From the IMG/VR virus record IMGVR_UViG_3300046007_006729, positions 1 to 21,592 of that record: DNA of 21,592 nucleotides; one strand, written 5' to 3'. How positions within the stretch are numbered: the first letter of the stretch is position 1; every line of letters begins with the position of its first letter. Both the position numbers and the translations under genes were made by a program. The stretch is from a virus. Below are positions 16,587 to 21,592 of the stretch, one piece after another. The notes below the pieces were generated by a model. That model worked only from the letters and a program-made list of their open reading frames with translations. It was not told the origin of the DNA and made no database searches.

Positions 16587-18248
16587 ATGGCATTTAATAC
16601 TAGTAAATCTGAAGGAGGGGAATATTCTACTGTAGCAGGATCTACAGTAATAAATTTCCAAGTTTCAAATATGCCCGCCTATACGTATGTGTATCCATAT
16701 ATTAACAAACAGTCTATTACTGCATATACTAGACCAGAAACTGGATTTTTTGGTGAACAAATTGTAACAGATGGTTTGGGTATGGCTACAGGGCAAATAG
16801 TTATACCGAGTGATACTACTTTAAATTTTCCGATAGGTGTACTAGAAGTACAATTTGGAGATTCATCTATAAGTTTTGAAAGTAGTAAAATTTATGCTAC
16901 GACTACGTTTCTTGTGGGGGAGGATATACAATTAGTAACACTTCAAGCAAATGATAGATTACTTAGATCAGCAGATGCAAGTATAACTGATACTAATCCA
17001 GATGTTTCAGATTGGCAAACCAAAAAATCATATGTTGAACCTTTAGCACAAGTATTTTTCATAGATCCACTAGTATATCCAAACGGTGTTTTTGCTACCT
17101 CAGTTGATTTATATTTTTATGGAAAAGATTCTGCAAAAACTGTATCTGTTGAAATAAGAAATGTTGTGGGCGGTACTCCGTCTACTACATCAGTATATTC
17201 TGAAAGTTACGTTGTTAAAACACCTACAAATGTAAATGTGCCTACAACTCCTAGCTCAGGATTAGACCTTACTAAAAATACAAATTTTGTATTTAAAAAA
17301 CCAATATATCTTTTACCAAATCAAGAATATGCACTATGCGTAATTACTGAATCAGCAAATTACAAACTATACAATGGCACATTCGGTGCAAGTATATACA
17401 ATTCTACTAATAATGTTTTATCAAATCAAAATGTAAGAAGACTATTTAAAACAGCTGATTATTCTAATCCAGATTTAGATACAGATATTTGTTTTAAACT
17501 AAATGTAGCAAAATTTGCTACAGGTGAAGTAACATTCAATATCATTTCTAATAGCACAACTATAACTGATTATTATAACAGATTTAAATTTATTCCAGTA
17601 GTTAAAAATTTTACTGGTGTATCAGATGTAAATTATGCCATTTTCACTAAGAAAGATGGCGCATTCCCAGTAACTCCCACAAGTGTTTCACCTAATTATA
17701 CTGTAGTTTTAGATACAAATAGAACTGCTAATGCTGCAGGTGATGTGAAAGTTCAAACTACATTTACAAATCAAAATGCGTATGTTAGCCCAATATTAGA
17801 TTTGCAGGGCACTAATCTTGTAGTATTCAATGATAATCCATTATCAAGTAGCTCCGCATCTACTACTCCAACTGAGTCCACATACATTACTAAAGTATAT
17901 AAAGTCGAGGATGGTAAAGAATTTACTGGTATAAGTGTTGAAGTTGGGGTAAATAAACCTGCAGATACAAACATTTATGTATATTGTAAGTTATTAGGAT
18001 TAGGAGATGATGATATAGAGGACAATGAATGGATAGCATTGCCTAGAAAAAAGGATCCTACATTAGTTAATACTACAGATTTGAAAACTTTTGTTAAAGA
18101 TATTTACCAAAAACTCAGTAGTTTAACATATACAGCCGGTACTGTAACTTATAGTAAATTTAAAGAGTTTAAAATTAGAATAGATTTTGTATCAACTAAT
18201 TCAGCATTGACGCCATCTATTAATAAAATGATAGTAAGAACAGTTTAA
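16587..18248 (+). CDS. DUF4815-type baseplate/fibre protein, C-terminal part as a separate gene
   Basis: 553 residues. The first 120 residues (a YINKQSITAYTRPETGFFGE stretch, VTDGLGMATGQIVIPSDTTL, then LEVQFGDSSISFESSKIYAT) match the pattern that follows the NPF region in single-chain relatives as I recall them (RPrt..FfDg, tD.~G...G.f.iP, D........A.a.Y). Then EPLAQVFFIDPLVYPNGVFA (about 152-171), TSVDLYFYGKD, VSVEIRNVVGGTPSTT, FKKPIYLLPNQEYALCV and LYNGTFGASIYN: the PLAQ.F..d...GvF..s.d.yf..kd signature. The C-terminus (about 430-553) is beta-rich and ends KMIVRTV. The gene lies in the same reading frame as the preceding one, separated by two in-frame TAA codons (16575 and 16581). AAAGG just before the ATG is a fair ribosome binding site. 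Likely a partner of the upstream product. Confidence 0.72.
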   Translation: MAFNTSKSEGGEYSTVAGSTVINFQVSNMPAYTYVYPYINKQSITAYTRPETGFFGEQIVTDGLGMATGQIVIPSDTTLNFPIGVLEVQFGDSSISFESSKIYATTTFLVGEDIQLVTLQANDRLLRSADASITDTNPDVSDWQTKKSYVEPLAQVFFIDPLVYPNGVFATSVDLYFYGKDSAKTVSVEIRNVVGGTPSTTSVYSESYVVKTPTNVNVPTTPSSGLDLTKNTNFVFKKPIYLLPNQEYALCVITESANYKLYNGTFGASIYNSTNNVLSNQNVRRLFKTADYSNPDLDTDICFKLNVAKFATGEVTFNIISNSTTITDYYNRFKFIPVVKNFTGVSDVNYAIFTKKDGAFPVTPTSVSPNYTVVLDTNRTANAAGDVKVQTTFTNQNAYVSPILDLQGTNLVVFNDNPLSSSSASTTPTESTYITKVYKVEDGKEFTGISVEVGVNKPADTNIYVYCKLLGLGDDDIEDNEWIALPRKKDPTLVNTTDLKTFVKDIYQKLSSLTYTAGTVTYSKFKEFKIRIDFVSTNSALTPSINKMIVRTV

Positions 18249-18249
18249 C

Positions 18250-18257
18250 CATAAATA
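18250..18257 (+). promoter_or_regulatory. Late-promoter-like CATAAATA before the tail fibre gene
   Basis: CATAAATA matches seven of eight bases of the T4 late promoter TATAAATA. It lies in the longest gap of the window (36 bases), 27 bases before the fibre ATG, a suitable distance for a -10-type late element. Of the three candidate sites this has the best placement. No terminator hairpin is visible in the gap. Confidence 0.45.
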
Positions 18258-18284
18258 TTATAAGTTCAACTAGAGAAAAATCAG

Positions 18285-21200
18285 ATGCTACAAGGTAACG
18301 TATTAGTAATAAATGTTGGGGCGAGCGCTAATGATAGTACTGGCGACCCATTAAGGACTGCCTTTCAAAAAATTAATAGTAATTTTGGTGGCATCTATGC
18401 TAACGGCCAATTTTTAGCAAATATTACTTCATTATCAACTAGACCAAGTTATTCTTGGGAAGGTAACGTTGGTACTGGTTTTTACCTAAAGTCTCCTAAT
18501 ACAATTGGTGTAGCTGGAAACTTAGAATTATTATCCTCTGCTAATTATTTTAAAGGAAATATATTTCTTGGTGGTTCAAGTGTAGATCAGATTTATTCTA
18601 CAGGATCCGATCTAATCTATATTAATTCAAATTCTCGTAATGGTAGCGTATTTTTAGATGCACTAAATACTCATATTTCTGATAATGCGTATTTACGTGG
18701 TAATGTTATACAAAGTAACGGACAAGCAAGAGTATATTTTTACGGAAATGTATTTGTTAGTGGTAATGGTGTAGGTGGACCTTCCTTGTATTTAGATAGT
18801 ATTGGGTATAATACAATTTATGCTAAATCTACACCAGGGTCTACTGTACCAAATGATGCTAACGTTATAACTATTGGTAGTTATAATAATGCAGGGACAC
18901 TAAACTTATATACAAGTAATATTGTTGCAAACGGTAATGTAATTATGCCTGCGGGCGCAGTATTGAGATTAAATGTACAAGGGTCTCATTATATTTTTGC
19001 CAGCGGCGATCAATTATATTTTAAAAATTCGACTGCCACAATTAATATTACCAATACTGCTAATGGTGGAGGCAGCGGAGGTAACGTAACCCAGGTTAAT
19101 GGTAAAACTGGTAATGTGGAATTATATACTGACAATATTTTCCCAACTACTGCAAATGCATTTATTACGAATACAACACAAACTTTATATGGTATAAAAT
19201 ATTTTGAGGATAGTGTAGTATTAGATGGGCAAGGTGATGCTTCAGGTGGTAGTAAATTATATCTTACAACCAATGCTGCAAATCAAATCAGCGCCAATTC
19301 TAGCCCAACATCGCCAGATGGAAATGTAATTTATATTGATGCTAACGGTAGCAAAGGGCAAATTCAATTAAATGCCGCAAATACTGCAACTACTGGTAAT
19401 GTATTAATAACCAATAATAGATTCATCAACCTAAATACATCATCTACGCATCATCTTTTTGCGAGTGGCGATAGATTATATTTTAAAAATACAACTAATA
19501 CTTTAGATATTACTGGTTTAGGTGGTACCGGATCAGGATCTATTACACAAGTATCTGATGTAACTACAGGTGCGGTTTCAAATGCAAGATTAGCTGCAGG
19601 TATTGCGAGTACAGATATTTCTAATCTAACTGTATCAGGGAATGTAGTTACGGGTAATGTATTAGTATCAGGTGAGATTAGAGTAGCAACAAGTATTATA
19701 GCTGATAATGTCCGTTCTAACGGCATGATCACATTGAATAAATCTGGTGGCGCGGCACTTAATTTTGTGGATGATTTAGGTGATACTTCTGATACAAGTA
19801 TTGGATATAATAATGCAGCAGATTCACTTGTATTCAATGTTAATGGTAATAGTATTTTAACATTGACAGCTACAGCTTCAGCTAATTCTGCCGTAGTTGG
19901 CGCACCTTTAGTACCCGCAGGTAATAATATCTATGATTTAGGAACTCCTACAAATCGTTGGAGAGATTTATATCTTTCAGGTAATACATTATACATTGGA
20001 AGTGCTGAATTATCTTCCCCCTCAGCTGGGGTCTTAAATTTACCTGCAGGTTCTACTATTAATGGCTCTCCAATTGGAACAAGTGCAGGTGCAGTATCTT
20101 TAACCGCAGGATCAGGACTTACAGCAACGCCTACTACCATTACATCTACTGGTAGTTTTGCTGTAGATGCGTCAGTTGTTAGAACATCTAATACATCTTA
20201 TGTTTTAACTTCAGGCACACAAACGATCGGGGGTATAAAATATTTTGATGATAGTGTGGTCTTGGATGGTCAAGGTGATGCTTCAGGTGGTAGCAAATTA
20301 TATCTTACGACCAATGCTGCCAATCAGATTAGTGCTAATTCAAGTCCAACCGCACCTGACGGTAACGTAATTTATATTGATGCTAATGCGAGCAGAGGTC
20401 AAATTCAATTAAATTCCGCAAATACTGCGACTACTGGTAATGTATTAATATCTAATAATAGATTTATTAATTTAAATACATCTTCTACACATCGACTTTT
20501 TGCGAGCGGCGACAGATTATATTTTCAAAATTCTACTAGCACACTTGATATTACAGGGCTTCAAGGAGGCGGGGGAAGCGGCGATATAACTAGCGTTACT
20601 GCTGGTGATGGATTATCCGGCGGTGCCTCATCTGGTGATGCTACTCTTGCAGTAGATGCTTCAGTGGTAAGAACATCTAACACATCTTATGTGTTAACTA
20701 CCGGTTCTCAAACAATTACGGGGCAAAAGAATTTTACAGGTGGAATATATGCGACAGGTGTTAATATTAATAATAGTGGCGCTGGCGCAACCCTTAATTT
20801 CATTGATGATTTAAATACAACCACAGATACAAGCATTTATTATCAAAATTCTGCTGATGCCATGGTGGTAGCAGTAAACGGCACTAATATGCTTGAAATG
20901 ATAAGTAATGTAGCAACAAAAAGTATAGCTACAGGTGCTGGAGTATCACCTATAGCTGATAATACAGAATATTTAGGTATACCAACTAATAGATGGAAAT
21001 ATTTTTATCTATCAGATACCGCATATATAGGTGGTGCTAGTGTAGCATCAGCTAATATCTCTAATTGGAACGATGCTTATACTGATAGATTAAAATGGGA
21101 TGGTGGTTCTACAGGATTAACTGCTGCCACAGGAAGAACAAGTTTAGGTGCTACTGGTGTTGGTGCTAATGTATTCACATTAACTAACCCAAGTGCAGTA

Positions 21201-21592
21201 ACATTCTTAAGAGTCAATGCTGATAATAGTGTTTCAGCATTAGATGCGTCCACATTTAGATCAGCAATTGGTGCAGGAACTTCAAGCACAGATACAAATA
21301 CAACATATGGTATTAGTGCAGAAACTGCTGGATCTGGGGCAAATCTAAGATTAACAGGATCAGATGCAAGTACAGATAATGTGAATTTCGTTGGTTCTGG
21401 CGCTGCAACGGTGACTAGAACAGATGCAAATACTATTACTATTGATGTTACTAGTGGAGGTGGCGGGGATATTACATCTGTAACTGCTGGTACTGGATTA
21501 ACAGGCGGTGCTACATCAGGTGATGCAACTTTAAGTGCTAATACAAGTTATCTTGCAACTGTAGGAACGAATCAAAGTATTACGGGGGTAAA
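18285..21592 (+). CDS. Long repeat-built tail fibre protein, 3' end beyond the window
   Basis: An open frame of 1102 codons with no stop before the window edge. The ATG is the first after an in-frame TAA at 18261; only a weak AGAG lies upstream. The N-terminus (about 8-34, with GASANDSTGDPLRTAFQKIN) is a well-known attachment motif of tail and fibre proteins in T4-like phages. The rest is rich in Gly, Asn, Thr, Ser and Ala and is built from repeated fibre motifs. These are QTxxGxKxF (residues 299, 646, 809 and, as QSITGVK, 1097), HxxFASGDxLYF (three times), TNRWRDLYLSGNTLYIG and TNRWKYFYLSDTAYIGG, ITSVTAGxGLxGGAxSGDAT (twice), and VTQVNGKTGNVEL once. No chaperone or receptor-binding tip is visible; it would lie further downstream. 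The product is probably a distal or lateral fibre. All or part of the gene may evolve by internal duplication. Confidence 0.85.
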   Translation, partial: MLQGNVLVINVGASANDSTGDPLRTAFQKINSNFGGIYANGQFLANITSLSTRPSYSWEGNVGTGFYLKSPNTIGVAGNLELLSSANYFKGNIFLGGSSVDQIYSTGSDLIYINSNSRNGSVFLDALNTHISDNAYLRGNVIQSNGQARVYFYGNVFVSGNGVGGPSLYLDSIGYNTIYAKSTPGSTVPNDANVITIGSYNNAGTLNLYTSNIVANGNVIMPAGAVLRLNVQGSHYIFASGDQLYFKNSTATINITNTANGGGSGGNVTQVNGKTGNVELYTDNIFPTTANAFITNTTQTLYGIKYFEDSVVLDGQGDASGGSKLYLTTNAANQISANSSPTSPDGNVIYIDANGSKGQIQLNAANTATTGNVLITNNRFINLNTSSTHHLFASGDRLYFKNTTNTLDITGLGGTGSGSITQVSDVTTGAVSNARLAAGIASTDISNLTVSGNVVTGNVLVSGEIRVATSIIADNVRSNGMITLNKSGGAALNFVDDLGDTSDTSIGYNNAADSLVFNVNGNSILTLTATASANSAVVGAPLVPAGNNIYDLGTPTNRWRDLYLSGNTLYIGSAELSSPSAGVLNLPAGSTINGSPIGTSAGAVSLTAGSGLTATPTTITSTGSFAVDASVVRTSNTSYVLTSGTQTIGGIKYFDDSVVLDGQGDASGGSKLYLTTNAANQISANSSPTAPDGNVIYIDANASRGQIQLNSANTATTGNVLISNNRFINLNTSSTHRLFASGDRLYFQNSTSTLDITGLQGGGGSGDITSVTAGDGLSGGASSGDATLAVDASVVRTSNTSYVLTTGSQTITGQKNFTGGIYATGVNINNSGAGATLNFIDDLNTTTDTSIYYQNSADAMVVAVNGTNMLEMISNVATKSIATGAGVSPIADNTEYLGIPTNRWKYFYLSDTAYIGGASVASANISNWNDAYTDRLKWDGGSTGLTAATGRTSLGATGVGANVFTLTNPSAVTFLRVNADNSVSALDASTFRSAIGAGTSSTDTNTTYGISAETAGSGANLRLTGSDASTDNVNFVGSGAATVTRTDANTITIDVTSGGGGDITSVTAGTGLTGGATSGDATLSANTSYLATVGTNQSITGV
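19179..19526 (+). repeat. Tail fibre internal repeat, copy 1
   Basis: Encodes about 114 residues from QTLYGIKYFED to DITGL. The copy at 20220-20567 differs at about 12 residues. Unit offset is 1041 bases. Most base differences between copies are in third codon positions. Confidence 0.9.
19746..20006 (+). repeat. Tail fibre second repeat block, copy 1
   Basis: Encodes ALNFVDDLGDTSDTSIGY through TNRWRDLYLSGNTLYIG. The related copy at about 20781-21041 (TLNFIDDLNTTTDTSIYY through TNRWKYFYLSDTAYIGG) is at an offset of about 1035 bases, more diverged than the first block. Confidence 0.75.
20220..20567 (+). repeat. Tail fibre internal repeat, copy 2
   Basis: From QTIGGIKYFDD to DITGL, in direct orientation with copy 1. 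A shorter, more diverged relative is visible upstream (ASGDQLYFKNST near 18987-19052; LIYINSNSRNGSVFLDA near 18610-18660). Confidence 0.9.
20781..21041 (+). repeat. Tail fibre second repeat block, copy 2
   Basis: Partner of the block at 19746-20006. Together with the 114-residue block it indicates a tandem unit of about 1.04 kb, with diverged filler between blocks. Confidence 0.75.

Noticed and set aside
16575-16587. Possible stop-codon read-through joining the two DUF4815-type genes
   Set aside because: They are in frame, but two TAA codons with one codon between and a ribosome binding site before the ATG make two separate proteins more likely.
18249-18284. Transcription terminator in the longest gap
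   Set aside because: The 36 bases contain no GC-rich hairpin or T-run; nothing beyond the late-promoter-like octamer is visible.
19451-19837. Minus-strand open frame of 128 codons
   Set aside because: It lies wholly within the fibre gene, has no recognisable protein pattern and mirrors the repetitive Thr/Asn/Ala codons of the + strand. It is a shadow frame.
18285-21592. Diversity-generating retroelement target in the fibre
   Set aside because: No reverse transcriptase, template repeat or C-type-lectin-like end is visible; the repeats here are long coding duplications and the 3' end of the gene is outside the window.

Overview
The window is one continuous late structural operon of a tailed phage with a contractile tail, related to T4. 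Every gene is on the + strand and the genes are nearly end to end, joined by TAATG or ATGA overlaps or gaps of 36 bases or fewer. The sequence is AT-rich throughout. Gene order and protein sequences match the T4 baseplate set: tail tube cap C-terminus (gp48/54-like), gp53, gp27-like hub, gp5 (split over two genes), PAAR tip, gp25, gp6, gp7, gp8. These are followed by a DUF4815-type baseplate/fibre protein in two genes and the start of a long tail fibre. This layout, with a DUF4815 protein and a fibre starting with the ND-TGDPLRTAF-KIN-NF motif, resembles T4-like phages of marine bacteria. The host cannot be identified from this window.

Layout. 1-189: 3' end of a tube-cap gene. 189-923: gp53 wedge. 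923-2287: hub. 2284-5971: cell-puncturing spike (OB-fold plus a lysozyme-like enzyme; needle plus an M15-type peptidase; PAAR-like tip). 5971-8219: gp25 and gp6, the inner wedge. 8212-12933: gp7-like and gp8-like wedge proteins, both carrying foreign modules. 12945-18248: two genes that together look like one DUF4815-type protein. 18285-end: repeat-built tail fibre, running off the window. There are no RNA genes, mobile elements, CRISPR arrays or minus-strand genes that I can support, and no stretch over 40 bases lacks a gene.

The most unusual theme is grafting of extra domains into conserved baseplate scaffolds. The gp7-like protein carries a DUF4214-like module and a roughly 420-residue pectate-lyase-type beta-helix between its conserved N- and C-terminal parts. 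The gp8-like protein carries two more DUF4214-like modules. The DUF4815 protein carries a CBM5/12-like sugar-binding module. gp53 carries a small beta-rich insert. I infer that this phage displays glycan-binding or glycan-cutting modules on the baseplate itself, besides its fibres.

The spike is also rearranged. A non-T4-type lysozyme-like domain replaces the T4 lysozyme. The needle is a separate gene with an M15-type peptidase at its C-terminus. The PAAR-like tip has no histidine. The spike therefore appears to carry two different peptidoglycan-cutting activities.
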